Positions 1 through 13,565 are shown, counted from the stretch's first letter. The stretch: DNA of 46,437 bases from Streptomyces hilarionis (GCF_024539675.1 NZ_JAHHIT010000022.1:1-46437), one strand, 5' to 3'. The notes: generated by a model not told the origin, from the letters alone. A program made the numbers and translations.

Positions 1-3000
1 CGCACCGACGTGTCGGGCGACCCGTCGGTGCGCGAGCTGCTGGCCCGGGTCCGGGAGAGCGACCTGGCCGCCTACGCGCACCAGGACGTGCCCTTCGAGC
101 GCCTGGTCGAGATCGTCGGCCCGCGGCGTTCCATGGCCCACCACCCGCTGTTCCAGGTGATGGTGCTCTTCGACAACAACACCGAGGCGTCGCCGGAGCT
201 GCCCGGCCTTCAGGTGTCCGCCGACGACTCCACCACGACGGTCTCGCAGTTCGACCTGTCGTTCGCCCTGTTCGAGCGCCATGACGCAGACGGCGGACCC
301 GCGGGGATCAGCGGCGAGATCGAGTACGCCTCGGACCTGTTCGACGAGTCGACCGCCGAGGACCTGGGCAGGCGGTTCGTCCGCGTGCTCGAGACCTTGG
401 TGTCGGCCCCGGACGAGCCCGTCGGCGCGGTCGACGTCCTGGACGCGGACGAGCGACGCCGGGTGCTGGAGGAGTGGAACGACACGACGGTGGCCGGCGC
501 CGCCGAGGTGTCGGTGGTGGAGCGCTTCGAGGCGCAGGCGGCGCGGACGCCCGACGCGACGGCGCTCACCTTCGGTGCGTGCGTCCTGACCTACGCCGAG
601 TTGAACGCCCGGGCGAACCGGCTGGCGCGCTTCCTGGTGGAGCGGGGGGCGGGCCCGGAGACGTACGTGGCGATCGTGCTGCCGCGGTCGGCGGAGCTGG
701 TGGTCTCGCTGCTGGCGGTCCTGAAGTCGGGCGCGGCGTACGTGCCGGTGGACCCGGAGTTCCCCGAGGACCGCATCGCCCACGTTCTCGAGGACTCGCG
801 TCCGGTGCTGACGCTGACCGAGGAGGTCCTGACCGGATTCGCCGCGGGCGACGCGTACGACGCCGGCGACCTGGGCGTGCCGGGCGACCCCGGCCGGGCC
901 GCCTACGCGATCTACACCTCCGGGTCCACCGGCCGGCCCAAGGGCGTGGTGATCCCCCACGGCGCGCTGGCCAACTTCCTCGGCTCGATGCAGGACCGTT
1001 TCCGGCTCCGCGCCGACGACCGGATGATGGCGGTGACGACGGTCGGCTTCGACATCGCCGGCCTCGAACTGCATCTGCCGCTCCTGAACGGCGCGGGCCT
1101 GGTCCTCGCCGACCGTGAGACGGTCAGGGACCCGTCGGCCCTGGGCGCTCTGCTGAAGACGTCGGGCGCGACGGTGATGCAGGCGACGCCGAGCCTGTGG
1201 CAGGCGCTCGTGGAGGCCGGGGCGGACCTGTCCGGCCTGCGGGTGCTGGTCGGCGGCGAGGCGCTGCCGGCGGATCTGGCGGTGGCGCTGGCCGGGTCCG
1301 CCCGCTCGGTGACGAACCTGTACGGCCCGACCGAGACCACGATCTGGTCGACGGCCGCGGACGTGACGGCGTCGGAGCGGGTGACGATCGGGCGTCCGAT
1401 CGCCAACACCCGGCTCCGCGTGCTGGACGCGGCCCTGCGCCCGGTGGCCCCGGGAGTGCCGGGCGAGCTGTACATCGCCGGTGAGGGCCTGGCCCGTGGC
1501 TATCTCGGCCGTCCGTCGCTGACGGCGGAGCGTTTCGTGGCGGACCCGTTCGGCCCCGCGGGCGCCCGGATGTACCGCACCGGCGACCTGGTGCGGTGGA
1601 CGGCCCGTGGTGCCGTGGAGTACCTCGGCCGCACCGACTTCCAGGTGAAGCTGCGTGGTTTCCGCATCGAGCTGGGTGAGGTGGAGTCGGCTCTGAGCGC
1701 CGTGCCGGGTGTGGCCGGGGCGACGGCGGTGGTGCGGGAGGACCGTCCGGGTGAGCGGCGTCTGGTCGCCTACTACGTCGGTGAGGCGGATCCGGCGGAC
1801 GTGCGGGCGCGGGTGGCCGCCGTGCTGCCGGACTACATGGTCCCGGCCGCGCTGGTGGTGCTGGACGGGATCCCGCTGACGCCGAACGGCAAGGTCGACC
1901 GGGCGTCGCTTCCCGCGCCGCGGCGGTCCGCCGCGGGCGGCGGCCGGCGGCCCGCGGACGCCCGCGAGGAACTCCTGTGCCGGATCTTCGCCGACGTCCT
2001 CGACCTGCCCGACGTCGGCGTCGACGACAGCTTCTTCGACCTCGGGGGCGACAGCATCATGTCGATCCGGGTGGTCAGCCGCGCCCGCGCGGGCGGCCTG
2101 CTGGTCTCGGCCCGCGACGTCTTCAGGGAGCGGACTCCCGCCCTGCTGGCCCGTGCGGCCACGGCGGTGCCGGCCACGACGGAGGACCGGGACGCCGGCA
2201 CGGGCGTCTTCGCGCCCACGCCGATCATGCGGTGGCTGGAGCAGTACGAGGCCACCGACGGGTTCAACCAGTCGATGACCGTACGCGTCCCGTCAGGCCT
2301 CGACGAGCGGGCACTGGTCCGGGCCGCCCAGGCCCTGATCGACCACCACGACGTCCTGCGTCTGCGCCGTCATCCGGACGGCACGTACGAGGTGCGCGAA
2401 CGCGGCGCCGTGCCGGTCTCGGTCAGGCGTGTCGGCCCGGGTGACGGCGACGCCGCGGAGGCGGCCCGCCGGGAACTGTCCCCGGCGGCCGGCGAGGTCT
2501 CCCGGTTCTGCTGGTTCGACGCCGGACCCGACGTGCCGGGCACGCTGCTGATCGTCCTGCACCACCTGGTCGTCGACGCGGTGTCGTGGCAGATCCTGCT
2601 GCCCGACCTCGCCGACGCGTACGAGGCGGCCGCGGCGGGCCGGGCTCCCGAGCTCGCCCCCGTCGTCACGTCCTACCGGACCTGGGCCGCTCACCTTCAG
2701 GCGGCGGACCGGCGGGCCGAGCTCCCGGTGTGGCAGGAGATCGCCGCGACCGAGGAGCCGCTCCTCGGCGCCCGCCGGCTGGACCCGGCGCGCGACACCG
2801 CCGCCACCGCCCGGGAGATCGAACTCACCCTGGCTCCGGACGTCACCGAGGCGCTGCTCACCAGGATCCCGGCGAGCGTCAACGGCACCGTCACCGACGC
2901 ACTGCTGTGCGGGCTGGCGACGGCGGTCGTGCAGGCGCGCGGCGCCGGACCGGTCCTCGTCGGCCTCGAGGGCCACGGACGTGAACACGTCGCCGACGGG

Positions 3001-3546
3001 GTGGACACCTCCCGGACGGTCGGCTGGTTCACCAGCCTCCACCCCGTCAGGCTCGACCCGGCCGGCCGCACGCCCACCGACCGGCTCAAGCAGGTCAAGG
3101 AGCAGATGCGCGCCTTCCCGGACAACGGCGTCGGATACGGCATCCTGCGCCACACGCGGGGCGAGCCCGGTCTGGCCGTCGCGCCGCAGATCGGCTTCAA
3201 CTACCTGGGCCGGTACACCGACGGCGACGACCCGGGCGACTGGCAGACCGTCGACGGGCCGACGCCCCCGCCGCGGTCGCCCGAGATGCCGATGACGCAC
3301 GCGGTCGAGATCACCGCGGTCACCGAGAACCACGAGGGCCGTCCGCACCTCGTCGCCACGTGGACCTGGGCGTCCGGCCTGCTCGTCGAGCCCGAGGTAC
3401 GGCGGCTCGCACACGCGTGGTTCGACGCGCTCACCGCCCTCGCGGACGAGCGGCCGGACGCGGTCGGGCTGACGCCCTCCGACCTGAGCGACGACCTGAC
3501 ACAGAGCGAGATCGACAGCCTCGAGGCTGAACTGGGGGATTGGTAA
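1..3546 (+). CDS. NRPS, 5'-truncated: C(end)-A-T-E module
   Basis: Non-ribosomal peptide synthetase that selects, tethers and epimerises one residue. The reading frame is open from base 1, so the gene begins outside the window. Counting from base 1, residues 1-145 are the end of a condensation domain. Residues about 165-640 are an adenylation domain ([20 protein letters not shown]). The carrier has LGGDS with the phosphopantetheine Ser near residue 685; the GGDS form is usual before an epimerase. Residues about 730-1165 are an E domain with [10 protein letters not shown] (854-863), EGHGRE (about 990) and FNYLGR, so it looks active. The pocket read by eye is D-I-L-Q-L-G-L-I-W-K, which matches glycine codes. 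Glycine is achiral, so the epimerase is unexpected. The stop codon overlaps the next gene's ATG by one base. Confidence 0.95.
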   Translation, partial: RTDVSGDPSVRELLARVRESDLAAYAHQDVPFERLVEIVGPRRSMAHHPLFQVMVLFDNNTEASPELPGLQVSADDSTTTVSQFDLSFALFERHDADGGPAGISGEIEYASDLFDESTAEDLGRRFVRVLETLVSAPDEPVGAVDVLDADERRRVLEEWNDTTVAGAAEVSVVERFEAQAARTPDATALTFGACVLTYAELNARANRLARFLVERGAGPETYVAIVLPRSAELVVSLLAVLKSGAAYVPVDPEFPEDRIAHVLEDSRPVLTLTEEVLTGFAAGDAYDAGDLGVPGDPGRAAYAIYTSGSTGRPKGVVIPHGALANFLGSMQDRFRLRADDRMMAVTTVGFDIAGLELHLPLLNGAGLVLADRETVRDPSALGALLKTSGATVMQATPSLWQALVEAGADLSGLRVLVGGEALPADLAVALAGSARSVTNLYGPTETTIWSTAADVTASERVTIGRPIANTRLRVLDAALRPVAPGVPGELYIAGEGLARGYLGRPSLTAERFVADPFGPAGARMYRTGDLVRWTARGAVEYLGRTDFQVKLRGFRIELGEVESALSAVPGVAGATAVVREDRPGERRLVAYYVGEADPADVRARVAAVLPDYMVPAALVVLDGIPLTPNGKVDRASLPAPRRSAAGGGRRPADAREELLCRIFADVLDLPDVGVDDSFFDLGGDSIMSIRVVSRARAGGLLVSARDVFRERTPALLARAATAVPATTEDRDAGTGVFAPTPIMRWLEQYEATDGFNQSMTVRVPSGLDERALVRAAQALIDHHDVLRLRRHPDGTYEVRERGAVPVSVRRVGPGDGDAAEAARRELSPAAGEVSRFCWFDAGPDVPGTLLIVLHHLVVDAVSWQILLPDLADAYEAAAAGRAPELAPVVTSYRTWAAHLQAADRRAELPVWQEIAATEEPLLGARRLDPARDTAATAREIELTLAPDVTEALLTRIPASVNGTVTDALLCGLATAVVQARGAGPVLVGLEGHGREHVADGVDTSRTVGWFTSLHPVRLDPAGRTPTDRLKQVKEQMRAFPDNGVGYGILRHTRGEPGLAVAPQIGFNYLGRYTDGDDPGDWQTVDGPTPPPRSPEMPMTHAVEITAVTENHEGRPHLVATWTWASGLLVEPEVRRLAHAWFDALTALADERPDAVGLTPSDLSDDLTQSEIDSLEAELGDW

Positions 3547-6500
3547 TGAAGCGCTCGCGCCTCGAAGACGTACTGCCGCTGACACCGTTGCAGGCGGGAT
3601 TGCTCTTCCACTCCCTCTATGACGACGAGGCCGTGGACGTCTACAACACCCAGCTCGTGCTGGCCCTGTCCGGGGAGGTGGACGGGGACCTGCTGCGCCG
3701 CAGCGCCGAAGCCGTCCTCCAGCGGCACGCCAACCTCAGGGCGGGATTCCGGCTGCGCGCGGACGGCCGGCCGATGCAGATCATCCCCCGCGACGTGAAA
3801 CCCGGCTGGTCGGAGTCGACCCTTCGGCCCGAGGAACTGGACGCGTTCCTGACGGCCGAGCGGGCCACCCGCTTCGACCTCGGGCGGCCGCCCCTCATCC
3901 GGTTCGCCCTGGTCCGCCTCGGACCGCGGGAGCACCGGCTCGTGGTGACCAACCATCACATCCTGCTCGACGGCTGGTCGGCTCCCCTGCTGGTCGACGA
4001 GCTGTTCCAGGTCTACCAGGCGGGGGGCGGCACCGACGGGCTGCCCCGCGTCACCCCGTACCGGGACTACCTGGGCTGGCTCGCCCGGCAGGACGCGGAC
4101 GCCGGCGCCCAGGCGTGGCGGACGGCGCTCGCCGGCCTCGACGGGCCCACCACCGTGGCCCCGGGCGCCCCCGCGGGCAAGGTGCTGCCCGAGCGGATCG
4201 CCGCCGAGCTCCCGCCCGCGACCACCGCCCGCCTGGTCCGGATGGCGGCCGACCGCGGCCTGACCGTGAACAACCTGGTGCAGGGCGCCTGGGCGATGGT
4301 GATCGGACAGCTCACCGGCCGCGACGACGTCGTCTTCGGCGCCACGGTCTCCGGTCGGCCGGCCGATCTGCCCGGCGTCGAGGCCATGATCGGCTCCTTC
4401 ATCAACACGCTCCCGGTCCGCGTCGGGCTGGACCCGGCCGCCACGTTCGCCGAGGTGGTCGCCGACCTCCAGCGCCGGCAGGGCGACCTGCTCGACCACC
4501 ATCACGTCAGCCTCGCCGAGATCCAGCGGGCGGCGGGTCTGGGAGAGCTCTTCGACTCGATCCTCGTCTTCGAGAACTACCCCTTCGAGGAGGCGGGGGA
4601 GAGCCCGGCGGGGAAGCTCGAGATCGCCGACATCGACGGCGGCGGCGCGACCCACTACCCGCTCGGCCTCATCACCGGCATCGCGGGAGACCGTCTCGTC
4701 GTCCGGGTCGACGTCCGTCCCGAGCAGTTCGACAGGGCGCAGGGCGTCGCCATGGCCGCCCGGTTCCTCCAGGTCCTCGAGACCGTCGCCGCCGACCCCG
4801 ACGTGCTCGTCGGCCGCATCGACGTGACGCTGCCCGCCGAGCGGGAACAGGTCGTCCAGAAGTGGAACGCCACGGGTCTCGAACTGCCCGCCGCGGTCCT
4901 CCCCGAGCTGCTCGACGCCCAGGCGGCGCGCACTCCCGACCGGGTCGCCCTGGTCATGGAGGGCGAGGAGGTCTCGTACGGGGACCTGCACGCCCGGGCC
5001 AACCGGCTGGCCCGCCACCTCGTCGGCCGGGGCGCGGGTCCCGGCGGGCTCGTGGCCCTCGCCCTGCCCCGCTCGGTGGACCTCCTCGTCGGGCTGCTCG
5101 CGATCGTGAAGACGGGCGCGGCCTACCTGCCGGTCGACGTCGGCTACCCGGCCGACCGCGTCGCCCACATGCTCGCCGACGCCGCCCCGATCTGCGTGCT
5201 GGACAGCGCGTACCTGGCCGCCACGGATCTGGCGGGATACGGGGACGCCCCGCTCGCCGACGCCGACCGGCTGCGCCCGCCGCACCCGTCCGACCCGGCG
5301 TACGTCATGTACACCTCCGGATCGACGGGCCGCCCCAAGGGCGTCGTCATCCCGCACGCGGCGGTCGTGAACCGGCTCGACGGCATGCAGCGCGCCTACC
5401 CCCTCGAGGCCGACGACCGGGTGCTCCAGAAGACCGCCACCAGCTTCGACGTCTCGGTCTGGGAGTTCTTCTGGCCGCTGGTGCAGGGCGCCACGACGGT
5501 GATGGCCAAGCCGGACGGGCACCGCGACCCCGAGTACCTCGCCGAGCTGATCCGGGCCGAACGCGTCACGACCGTCCACTTCATCCCCGCCATGCTGTCG
5601 GCCTTCGTGCAGACTCCGCAGGCAGCCGGCTGCACCGGTCTGCGCCGCGTGTTCTGCGGCGGCGAGGCCCTCCCCGCGGACCTGCACCGCGCCTTCCGCG
5701 ACCTGCTCGGCGTCCCGCTGCACCATCTGTACGGCCCCACCGAGGCGACCGTCGACGTCACGGCGTGGGACGCCGGCCGGCCGATCGGCCCCGGCAACGC
5801 CCCGATCGGCTTCCCCGTGTGGAACACCCGCGTCCACGTTCTCGACCGGGCGCTGCGCCCGGTTCCGCCCGGCGTGGTGGGAGAGCTCTACCTGGCGGGC
5901 GTCCAGCTCGCGCACGGCTACCTGAACCGACCCGCCCTCAGCGCGGAGCGGTTCGTGGCCGACCCGTTCGGCCCGGCCGGATCGCGGATGTACCGCTCCG
6001 GCGACCTGGGGCGGTGGAATCCCGACGGCTCCCTCCAGTTCGCCGGCCGCGCCGACCGGCAGGTCAAGGTGCGCGGCGTCCGGATCGAACTCGACGAGAT
6101 CCGGGCCACGGCGGCCGAACTGCCCGAGGTGGGCCAGGCCGTCGTCACCGTGTCCGACGAGCGTCTCGCCGCGTACGTCGTCCCCGCCGGGGACCACTCG
6201 AGCGACGACGACCTGGTCCGCACGGTCCGCGAGCACCTCGCCGCGAGACTGCCCGAGGCGCTCGTGCCCGGCGCGATCGTCGTCCTCGACGCCCTGCCGC
6301 TGACCCCCAGCGGCAAGCTCGACCACGACGCGCTGCCCGCCCCCGAGTCGGGGGCCGCCCCCGCGGCGCCCCAGCAGGAGATCCTCTGCAACCTGTTCGC
6401 CGAGGTGCTCGGCGTACGGCACACCGGTGTCGACGACGACTTCTTCGCGCTCGGCGGGCACTCGCTGCTCGCCACCCGGCTGGTCAGCCGCATCCGCTCC

Positions 6501-9500
6501 ACGTTCGCCGTCGAGCTGCCCATCCGCGCGCTGTTCGAGGCGCCGACCCCGGCCGGGATAGCCGCCCGCCTCGACACGGCGGCCGCCGTCCGCCCGCCGA
6601 TCGTCGCGGGCGCGCGGCCGGAGCACCCGCCGCTGTCGTACTCGCAGCGACGCCTGTGGTTCCTGTACCGGCTGGAGGGACCCGCCGCCACCTACAACCT
6701 GCCGATCGCGCTGCGCCTGACGGGCCGGTTGGACCGGTCCGCGCTGCGGGCGGCCCTGACCGACGTGGTCGAACGGCACGAGGCCCTGCGGACGGTCTTC
6801 CCCGACTTCGCGGGCACGCCCTACCAGCAGGTCCTGCCCGCCGAGGTCGCCCTGCCCGTGGAGCGCTTCTCCCCGGAGGCGCTCGACGCGGCGGTCGGGC
6901 ACGCCTTCCGCCTCGAACGCGAAGTCCCGCTGCGGGTCACGCTCTTCGAGTCCGGCGCCGAGGAGCACACCCTGCTTCTGCTCCTGCACCACATCGCCGG
7001 CGACGGCTGGTCCGCGGCCCCCCTCGCGAACGACCTCGCCACCGCCTACGCGGCCCGCCTCGCCGGTGAGAGCCCCGGCTGGCCGGCGCTGCGCGTGCAG
7101 TACGCGGACTTCGCCCTGTGGCAGCGCGAACTCCTCGCCGGCGAGGAGGACCCCGACAGCCTCATGGCCCGTCAGCTCGCCTACTGGCGCACGGAGCTGG
7201 CCGGCGCTCCCGAACTGCTCGCCCTGCCCACCGACCATCCACGCCCCGCGGTCGCCGGCAACGGCGGCGGTGTCGTGGAGCTGACCGTGCCCGCCGCCGC
7301 CCACGCGTCGCTCGTGGCACTGGCCAGGGCCCACCAGGCGAGCCTGTTCATGGTGGTCCAGGCGGGCATCGCGACCCTGCTGACCCGCATGGGAGCGGGC
7401 ACCGACATCACCCTCGGCACGGCGATCGCCGGCCGCACGGACGAGGCGCTGGACGACCTCGTCGGGTTCTTCGTCAACACCCTGGTGCTGCGCACCGACG
7501 TTTCCGGCGACCCGTCCTTCGCCGAGCTGCTGCGCCGCGTCCGCACCGCCGACCTGGCCGCCTACTCCCATCAGGACGTGCCGTTCGAGCGGCTGGTCGA
7601 GGTGCTCAACCCGGCCAGGTCGCTCGCCCACCACCCGTTGTTCCAGGTGATGCTGACCTTCGCCAACACCGCCGGCGGAGACTTCGACATGGCCGGTCTC
7701 GACGTGGTCCGCGAGCAGGTCGGCGCGGACACCGCCAAGCTCGACCTCTCCTTCTTCCTCGCCGAGGAGCACACCGAGGACGGCCGTCCGGACGGTCTGC
7801 ACGGCGCGATCCAGTACGCGACCGACCTGTTCGAGGCCGAGACCGTGCGGGCGATGGCCGACCGCCTGGTCCGGCTGCTCACCGCGGCCGCGGCCGAGCC
7901 CGGCCTCCCGGTCGGCGACCTGCCGATCCTGTCGCGGCAGGAACGCGACAGCGTGCTGGTCGGGTGGAACGGCCCGGAGCACGAGGTGCCCCGGACGACC
8001 GTGCCGGAGCTGTTCGCCGCGCAGGCGGCCCGGACCCCCGAGGCCGTCGCCGTGGTGTGCGGGGACGACCGCGTCACCTACGCCGAACTGGCCGACCGCG
8101 TCGATCGCCTCGCCCGGCTCCTGGTCGCACGGGGCGCCCGCCCGGAGACCTTCGTGGCCATCGCCCTGCCGAAGTCCGTCGACCTGGTGGTGGCGGTGCT
8201 CGCCGTCTTCCGGGCCGGGGCGGCCTACCTGCCGCTGGACCCGGAGCACCCGGCCGACCGGCTCGCCTTCGTGCTCGACGACGTCGATCCGGTGCTGGTG
8301 CTGACCACCACGTCGACCGCGCTTCCCGGCACGCGCCCGCGCCTCCACCTGGACGCGGACCCGGCCCCGGCCCCGTCCCCGGACGCGGACGGCGACGCCG
8401 GGCGGACGGGACCGCTGCCGGGGTTCGCACCGGACGGCGCCGCCGCGTACGTGATCTTCACCTCCGGTTCCACCGGCAGGCCGAAGGGCGTCGTGGTCGA
8501 GCACCGCTCGCTGAACTCGTACCTGGCGTGGGCCCGCCACGCCTACGACTCCGTCGAGCGCGGGGCGCTCGTGCACTCGCCGATCTCCTTCGACCTCACC
8601 GTCACCGGGGTCTTCGCGCCCCTGACCGCGGGCGGCGCCGTGGACCTCGTCGACCTGAACGGCGACGCCCCGGGCACGCGCCCCGCCTTCGTCAAGGCCA
8701 CCCCGAGCCACCTCTCGCTGCTGCTGAACCTGCCGGACGCGTTCTCCCCGACCGAACAACTCGTCCTCGGCGGCGAGTCGTTGATGGGCGAGCTGCTCGA
8801 CGAGTGGCGCCGCCGGCACCCCGGCGTGACCGTGGTCAACGAGTACGGGCCCACCGAGACGACCGTGGGATGCACCGAATTCCGCATCGCCCCCGGCGAC
8901 GCCGTCCCCGGCGGGGTCATCACCATCGGCCGGCCGGTCTGGAACACCCGGATGTACGTGCTCGACGAGAGGCTGCGACCGCTGCCCGCCGGAGTGACGG
9001 GCGAGCTCTACATCGCGGGCGACCTGGTCACCCGCGGCTACCTCGGCCGGCCCGGCCTCACGGCGGCCCGGTTCGTCGCCGACCCGTACGGCCCCGCGGG
9101 GTCGCGGATGTACCGCTCGGGCGATCTCGGCCGGTGGAACCGGCACGGCGCACTGGAGTTCGTCGCCCGCGTCGACCACCAGGTGAAGCTGCGCGGCTTC
9201 CGCATCGAGCTGGGCGAGGTCGAGTCCGCCGTCGGCGGGCATCCGGACGTGTCGCACGCCGCCGTCGTGCTGCGCGAGGACAGGCCGGGCGACAAGCGCC
9301 TCGTCGCGTACGTGACGCCCGCCGGGCTCGACCTGGCGGCCGTGCGGGCGCACGCCGGCGAGCAGCTGCCCGAGTACATGGCGCCGTCCGCCTACGTGGC
9401 GCTGGACCGCCTCCCCTTCACCGCCAACGGAAAGCTGGACCGGGACGCGCTGCCCGAGCCCGAAGCGACGCTCACGTCGGCCCAGGGCCCCCGCGACGCC

Positions 9501-12500
9501 CGCGAGGAAGCCCTCTGCACGATCTTCGCCGAGAGCCTGGGCGTGCCCTCCGTCGGCGTCGACGACGTCTTCTTCGACCTCGGCGGGCACTCGCTGCTGG
9601 CCGCCCGGGTCGTCGCCCGCGTCCGGGACGAGCTCGGCGTCGACGTCGGCATCCGCACCCTGTTCGAGGCGCCCACCGTCGCCGCGTTCGCCGCGCGGAT
9701 CGCCGCGTCGGGGCCGGGCGCCGCGCAAACCCGCCCCGCACTCGCCCCGCGCCCGCGGCCCGAGCGGGTTCCGCTGTCGGCCGCCCAGCGCCGGCTGTGG
9801 TTCCTGTACCGCTTCGAGGGCCCGTCGCCCACCTACAACATCCCGCTGGCGCTGCGGCTCACCGGCGAAGTCGACCGGGCCGCGCTGCGGGCCGCCCTGT
9901 CCGACGTGGTGGGACGGCACGAGAGCCTGCGCACCGTCTTCGGCGACGAGTCGGGCACGCCGTACCAGCGGATCGTGACCGCGGAACCGGTGCTGGAGGA
10001 GACGACCGGCGACGACCTCGCGGCCGCCGCCGGGTACGCCTTCGCACTCGACCGTGAAATCCCCGTCCGCTGCCGGCTGTTCTCCCGGAGCGGCGACGAA
10101 CACGTCCTGCTCGTGCTCGTCCACCACATCGTCAGCGACGGCTGGTCGACGGGACCGCTGCTGCGCGACCTGGCCACCGCCTACGAGGCCCGCCGCGCCG
10201 GGCGCGCCCCGCGGTGGACCCCGCTTCCCGTGCAGTACGCCGACTACGCCGTCTGGCAGCAGGAGGTCCTCGGGGACGAGGGCGACCCGGACAGCGTGCT
10301 GGCACGCCAGACCGCGTTCTGGCGCGACACCCTCGCGGGCGCGCCCGACCTGCTGGACCTGCCCCTCGACCGGCCCCGGCCCGCGGTGCTCGGTCACCGT
10401 GGCGGCTCCGTGCCGCTGACGATCGGCCCCGGCCTGTACCGCGCCGTCGTGGACCTGGCCCGCCGCCGGCACGCCAGCGTCTTCATGGTGGTGCAGGCCG
10501 CCCTCGCCGCCCTGCTCGCCCGGTACGGCGCCGGCACGGACATCCCGCTCGGCTGCGCGGTCGCCGGACGCGACGAGGAGGCGGCCCGCGAGCTGGTCGG
10601 CTTCTTCGTCAACACCGTCGTGCTGCGCACCGACGTCTCCGGCGACCCCAGCCTGCACGAACTCCTCGACCGGGTGCGGGAGACCGACCTCGCCGCGTTC
10701 GCCCACCAGGACGTGCCGTTCGAGCGGCTCGTCGAAGCGCTCGCCCCGGCCCGCTCGCGGGCCCATCACCCCCTGTTCCAGGTGATGCTCTCCCTGGAGA
10801 ACCTCGACGTCGCGGAGCCGGAGCTGCCGGGCCTGGTGGTCCGCGGGGAACCGGTCGACACGGAGACCGCCAAGGTGGACCTGGCGTTCCTCCTGGAGGA
10901 GGACGAGTCCGGGCTGAACGGGATCGTGCGGTACGCCGTCGACCTGTTCGACCCGGACACCGCCCGCGGCCTGGCCGACTCCCTGGTGCGGCTGCTCGCC
11001 GCCGCCGTCGCCGAGCCGGACGAGCCCCTGGCCCGGCTGGACGTCCTCGGTCCGGAGCTGGGCCGGCGGGTCCTGGAGGAGTGGAACGACACCGCCCGCG
11101 ACGTCCCCGCGCTCACCTGGCCCGAACTCTTCGCACGCCAGGCGGCCCGCACCCCGGACCACCCGGCCGTGCAGGACGGCGCCGGGACGCTCGGCTACGC
11201 CGAGCTGGACCTGCGCGCCAACCGGCTCGCGCACCTGCTGCGCGAGAAGGGCGCGGGACCGGGGGAGATCGTGGCGCTGCGGCTGCCGCGTTCGGCCGAC
11301 CTGGTCGTCGCCGTGCTGGCGACGCTGAAGGCCGGAGCGGCGTACCTGCCGGTCGACCCGGGCTACCCGGCCGAGCGGATCGCGTTCATGCTGGACGACG
11401 CCCGGCCGGTGTGCGAGCTCTCGCCCGCCTCCTTCCCGGTCCCGGAGGGGCTCCCCGGTACCGAACCGGTCGTCGCCCGGCGCCTCGACGACGCCGCGTA
11501 CGTCATCCACACCTCCGGATCGACGGGCCGCCCCAAGGGCGTCGTGGTGTCGCACCGCGGCATCGCGGGCCTGGTCGCCAACCAGTCCGAGCGCTACGAA
11601 GCCGGGCCGGGCAACCGCGTCGCACAGCTGATCTCCCCGAGCTTCGACGCGAGCGTCTCCGAGCTGTGCCTCGCCCTGCTCACCGGCTCCTGCCTGGTGA
11701 TCCCCCCGGGCCCGCTGGCCGGGGACGAACTCGCCGCGTTCCTCGCCGACCGGCGCATCACGCAGGCGCACCTCACCCCGGCCGTGCTGTCCGGCCTGCC
11801 GCGGATCGAGCTGCCCGCCCTGCGGGTGATCGTCACCGGCGGCGACGTGCCCGCGGCGGACGTCGTCGCGCACTGGTCCCGGGGCCGCCGGCTCGTCAAC
11901 GCGTACGGGCCGACCGAGGCCACCGTGGACGTCGCGTCCTGGGTGTACGACGCTCCCGGCCGGCAGCCGGTCCCGATCGGCCGGCCCATCGCCAACGCCG
12001 GTGTGTACGTGCTCGACCGGTACCTGAGGCCCGTCCCGCCGGGCGTGACGGGGGAGCTGTACACGACCGGTCCCGGCCTGGCCCGCGGATACCTCGGTCG
12101 CCCCGCCCTGACCGCCGAGAGGTTCGTCGCGAACCCGTTCGCGCCCGGCGGGCGGATGTACCGCACCGGCGACCTCGTCCGATGGGACCGCGACGGCCGG
12201 CTCGTGTTCGCCGGCCGGGCCGACACGCAGGTGAAGCTCCGCGGCCTGCGGATCGAGCTGGGGGAGATCGAGTCCGCGCTCGCCGAGCAGCCCGGGGTCA
12301 CCCACGCGGCCGCGGCCGTCCACGCCGACCGGCTCGTCGGCTACGCCGTCCCGGCCCCCGGAGCACGGCTGGACCCGGGCGAACTGCGCAGCCGGCTCGC
12401 CGCGGTGCTGCCGGCCCACATGGTGCCCGGTGTGGTCGTGGTGCTGGAAGGCCTGCCGCTGAGTCCCAGCAACAAGCTCGACCGCACGGCCCTGCCCGTG

Positions 12501-13565
12501 CCGGAGGCGAGCGCGGCGACGACCGGGCGCGATCCGCGCAGCCTGCGCGAGGAACTGCTCTGCGGCCTCTTCGCACAGGCCCTCGAACTGCCCCGGGTCG
12601 GCGTCGACGCGAACTTCTTCGAGCTCGGCGGCCACTCGCTGCTCGCGATGCGGCTCGCCACCCGCATCGGCACCGCGCTCGACGTCGTGGCGGACGTCCG
12701 GACGCTCTTCGAGGCGCCCACCCCGGCCCTGCTCGCCGCGCGGCTCGACACCGCCGACGACACCGGCCCGCTGGCGGTGCTGCGCCGTGGCGGCGACCGC
12801 CCCTCCCTGTTCTGCGCCCCGCCGGCGCTCGGCCTGAGCTGGTGCTACGCGGGACTCCTGCGCGGACTGCCCGAGGACGTGGGTCTGTACGGCCTCCAGG
12901 CGCACGGACTCGACGGCCCGGGACCGCTGCCGGACTCGCTGGCCGCGTGGGCGCTCGACGCCGTCGAACGCATACGCGCCGTGCAGCCGCAGGGCCCGTA
13001 CCACCTGCTGGGGTACTCGACCGGTGGCAACATCGCGCACGCCATCGCCACCGCCCTCCAGGAGCAGGGCGAACAGGTGGCTCTGCTGGCCGTCATGGAC
13101 TCCCTGCCGGGCGACCCGGCCCAGGAGGGCCCGGTGGAGCGACAGCGGCTGCTCACCGCCGCCGACGTGCTCGCCGTCCTGAGCGACGACGCGGGCGGCG
13201 ACCCCGACGACCGGGGCGACGAGGCGCAACAGCGGGCCCGGGGACGGAGCCTGGTCGGTGAGGTCCTCGGCGGCGCGGCCGACGAGCGGCTCTTCGACGT
13301 CATGATCAACACGATCATGGTGGTCACGGCCCACCGGCCCGCCGCGTACAAGGGCGACGTCGCCCTGTTCACCTCGGGCGGCGAGGAGCGGGCCGCGAAG
13401 CTGGCCTCCGCCTGGGCTCCCTACGTGGACGGGGAGCTGAAGGCGACCCCGTTCCCGTGCCGGCACGACGACCTGCTGGATCCGGCCCTGCTGCGCGACG
13501 TGGCCGCACGTATCGCCGGGTCCTTCGCATGCGACCCGGAAATGACCGTAATAGAGGACCGATAA
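3546..13565 (+). CDS. Trimodular NRPS with terminal thioesterase (C-A-T-C-A-T-C-A-T-TE)
   Basis: Adds three residues and releases the peptide. I chose ATG 3546 (GGGGG at 3534-3538; TAATG overlap with the upstream stop) over TTG 3540, giving about 3339 aa. C1 covers residues 1-430 (HHILLDG near 137) and follows an E domain, so it should accept a D-configured donor. A1 lies at about 450-925, T1 Ser near 975, C2 from 1030 (HHIAGDG near 1148), A2 1485-1965, T2 near 2012, C3 from 2075 (HHIVSDG near 2193), A3 2525-2980, T3 near 3022. The TE runs from about 3076 with GYSTGG near 3157 and resembles EntF-type TEs. Pockets read by eye: A1 D-V-W-H-F-G-L-V-D-K (serine-like, Gly in place of Ser at 301), A2 D-L-T-K-V-G-E-V-G-K (asparagine), A3 D-A-S-H-V-G-A-V-D-K (not assigned). 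No E domain is present, so the three residues should stay L. Confidence 0.96.
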   Translation: MKRSRLEDVLPLTPLQAGLLFHSLYDDEAVDVYNTQLVLALSGEVDGDLLRRSAEAVLQRHANLRAGFRLRADGRPMQIIPRDVKPGWSESTLRPEELDAFLTAERATRFDLGRPPLIRFALVRLGPREHRLVVTNHHILLDGWSAPLLVDELFQVYQAGGGTDGLPRVTPYRDYLGWLARQDADAGAQAWRTALAGLDGPTTVAPGAPAGKVLPERIAAELPPATTARLVRMAADRGLTVNNLVQGAWAMVIGQLTGRDDVVFGATVSGRPADLPGVEAMIGSFINTLPVRVGLDPAATFAEVVADLQRRQGDLLDHHHVSLAEIQRAAGLGELFDSILVFENYPFEEAGESPAGKLEIADIDGGGATHYPLGLITGIAGDRLVVRVDVRPEQFDRAQGVAMAARFLQVLETVAADPDVLVGRIDVTLPAEREQVVQKWNATGLELPAAVLPELLDAQAARTPDRVALVMEGEEVSYGDLHARANRLARHLVGRGAGPGGLVALALPRSVDLLVGLLAIVKTGAAYLPVDVGYPADRVAHMLADAAPICVLDSAYLAATDLAGYGDAPLADADRLRPPHPSDPAYVMYTSGSTGRPKGVVIPHAAVVNRLDGMQRAYPLEADDRVLQKTATSFDVSVWEFFWPLVQGATTVMAKPDGHRDPEYLAELIRAERVTTVHFIPAMLSAFVQTPQAAGCTGLRRVFCGGEALPADLHRAFRDLLGVPLHHLYGPTEATVDVTAWDAGRPIGPGNAPIGFPVWNTRVHVLDRALRPVPPGVVGELYLAGVQLAHGYLNRPALSAERFVADPFGPAGSRMYRSGDLGRWNPDGSLQFAGRADRQVKVRGVRIELDEIRATAAELPEVGQAVVTVSDERLAAYVVPAGDHSSDDDLVRTVREHLAARLPEALVPGAIVVLDALPLTPSGKLDHDALPAPESGAAPAAPQQEILCNLFAEVLGVRHTGVDDDFFALGGHSLLATRLVSRIRSTFAVELPIRALFEAPTPAGIAARLDTAAAVRPPIVAGARPEHPPLSYSQRRLWFLYRLEGPAATYNLPIALRLTGRLDRSALRAALTDVVERHEALRTVFPDFAGTPYQQVLPAEVALPVERFSPEALDAAVGHAFRLEREVPLRVTLFESGAEEHTLLLLLHHIAGDGWSAAPLANDLATAYAARLAGESPGWPALRVQYADFALWQRELLAGEEDPDSLMARQLAYWRTELAGAPELLALPTDHPRPAVAGNGGGVVELTVPAAAHASLVALARAHQASLFMVVQAGIATLLTRMGAGTDITLGTAIAGRTDEALDDLVGFFVNTLVLRTDVSGDPSFAELLRRVRTADLAAYSHQDVPFERLVEVLNPARSLAHHPLFQVMLTFANTAGGDFDMAGLDVVREQVGADTAKLDLSFFLAEEHTEDGRPDGLHGAIQYATDLFEAETVRAMADRLVRLLTAAAAEPGLPVGDLPILSRQERDSVLVGWNGPEHEVPRTTVPELFAAQAARTPEAVAVVCGDDRVTYAELADRVDRLARLLVARGARPETFVAIALPKSVDLVVAVLAVFRAGAAYLPLDPEHPADRLAFVLDDVDPVLVLTTTSTALPGTRPRLHLDADPAPAPSPDADGDAGRTGPLPGFAPDGAAAYVIFTSGSTGRPKGVVVEHRSLNSYLAWARHAYDSVERGALVHSPISFDLTVTGVFAPLTAGGAVDLVDLNGDAPGTRPAFVKATPSHLSLLLNLPDAFSPTEQLVLGGESLMGELLDEWRRRHPGVTVVNEYGPTETTVGCTEFRIAPGDAVPGGVITIGRPVWNTRMYVLDERLRPLPAGVTGELYIAGDLVTRGYLGRPGLTAARFVADPYGPAGSRMYRSGDLGRWNRHGALEFVARVDHQVKLRGFRIELGEVESAVGGHPDVSHAAVVLREDRPGDKRLVAYVTPAGLDLAAVRAHAGEQLPEYMAPSAYVALDRLPFTANGKLDRDALPEPEATLTSAQGPRDAREEALCTIFAESLGVPSVGVDDVFFDLGGHSLLAARVVARVRDELGVDVGIRTLFEAPTVAAFAARIAASGPGAAQTRPALAPRPRPERVPLSAAQRRLWFLYRFEGPSPTYNIPLALRLTGEVDRAALRAALSDVVGRHESLRTVFGDESGTPYQRIVTAEPVLEETTGDDLAAAAGYAFALDREIPVRCRLFSRSGDEHVLLVLVHHIVSDGWSTGPLLRDLATAYEARRAGRAPRWTPLPVQYADYAVWQQEVLGDEGDPDSVLARQTAFWRDTLAGAPDLLDLPLDRPRPAVLGHRGGSVPLTIGPGLYRAVVDLARRRHASVFMVVQAALAALLARYGAGTDIPLGCAVAGRDEEAARELVGFFVNTVVLRTDVSGDPSLHELLDRVRETDLAAFAHQDVPFERLVEALAPARSRAHHPLFQVMLSLENLDVAEPELPGLVVRGEPVDTETAKVDLAFLLEEDESGLNGIVRYAVDLFDPDTARGLADSLVRLLAAAVAEPDEPLARLDVLGPELGRRVLEEWNDTARDVPALTWPELFARQAARTPDHPAVQDGAGTLGYAELDLRANRLAHLLREKGAGPGEIVALRLPRSADLVVAVLATLKAGAAYLPVDPGYPAERIAFMLDDARPVCELSPASFPVPEGLPGTEPVVARRLDDAAYVIHTSGSTGRPKGVVVSHRGIAGLVANQSERYEAGPGNRVAQLISPSFDASVSELCLALLTGSCLVIPPGPLAGDELAAFLADRRITQAHLTPAVLSGLPRIELPALRVIVTGGDVPAADVVAHWSRGRRLVNAYGPTEATVDVASWVYDAPGRQPVPIGRPIANAGVYVLDRYLRPVPPGVTGELYTTGPGLARGYLGRPALTAERFVANPFAPGGRMYRTGDLVRWDRDGRLVFAGRADTQVKLRGLRIELGEIESALAEQPGVTHAAAAVHADRLVGYAVPAPGARLDPGELRSRLAAVLPAHMVPGVVVVLEGLPLSPSNKLDRTALPVPEASAATTGRDPRSLREELLCGLFAQALELPRVGVDANFFELGGHSLLAMRLATRIGTALDVVADVRTLFEAPTPALLAARLDTADDTGPLAVLRRGGDRPSLFCAPPALGLSWCYAGLLRGLPEDVGLYGLQAHGLDGPGPLPDSLAAWALDAVERIRAVQPQGPYHLLGYSTGGNIAHAIATALQEQGEQVALLAVMDSLPGDPAQEGPVERQRLLTAADVLAVLSDDAGGDPDDRGDEAQQRARGRSLVGEVLGGAADERLFDVMINTIMVVTAHRPAAYKGDVALFTSGGEERAAKLASAWAPYVDGELKATPFPCRHDDLLDPALLRDVAARIAGSFACDPEMTVIEDR

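Noticed and set aside
3201..13466. Giant open frame on the minus strand opposite the large NRPS gene
   Set aside because: It mirrors the NRPS codons in very GC-rich DNA, gives Arg/Gly/Val-rich sequence without domains, and the plus strand has complete NRPS motifs throughout.
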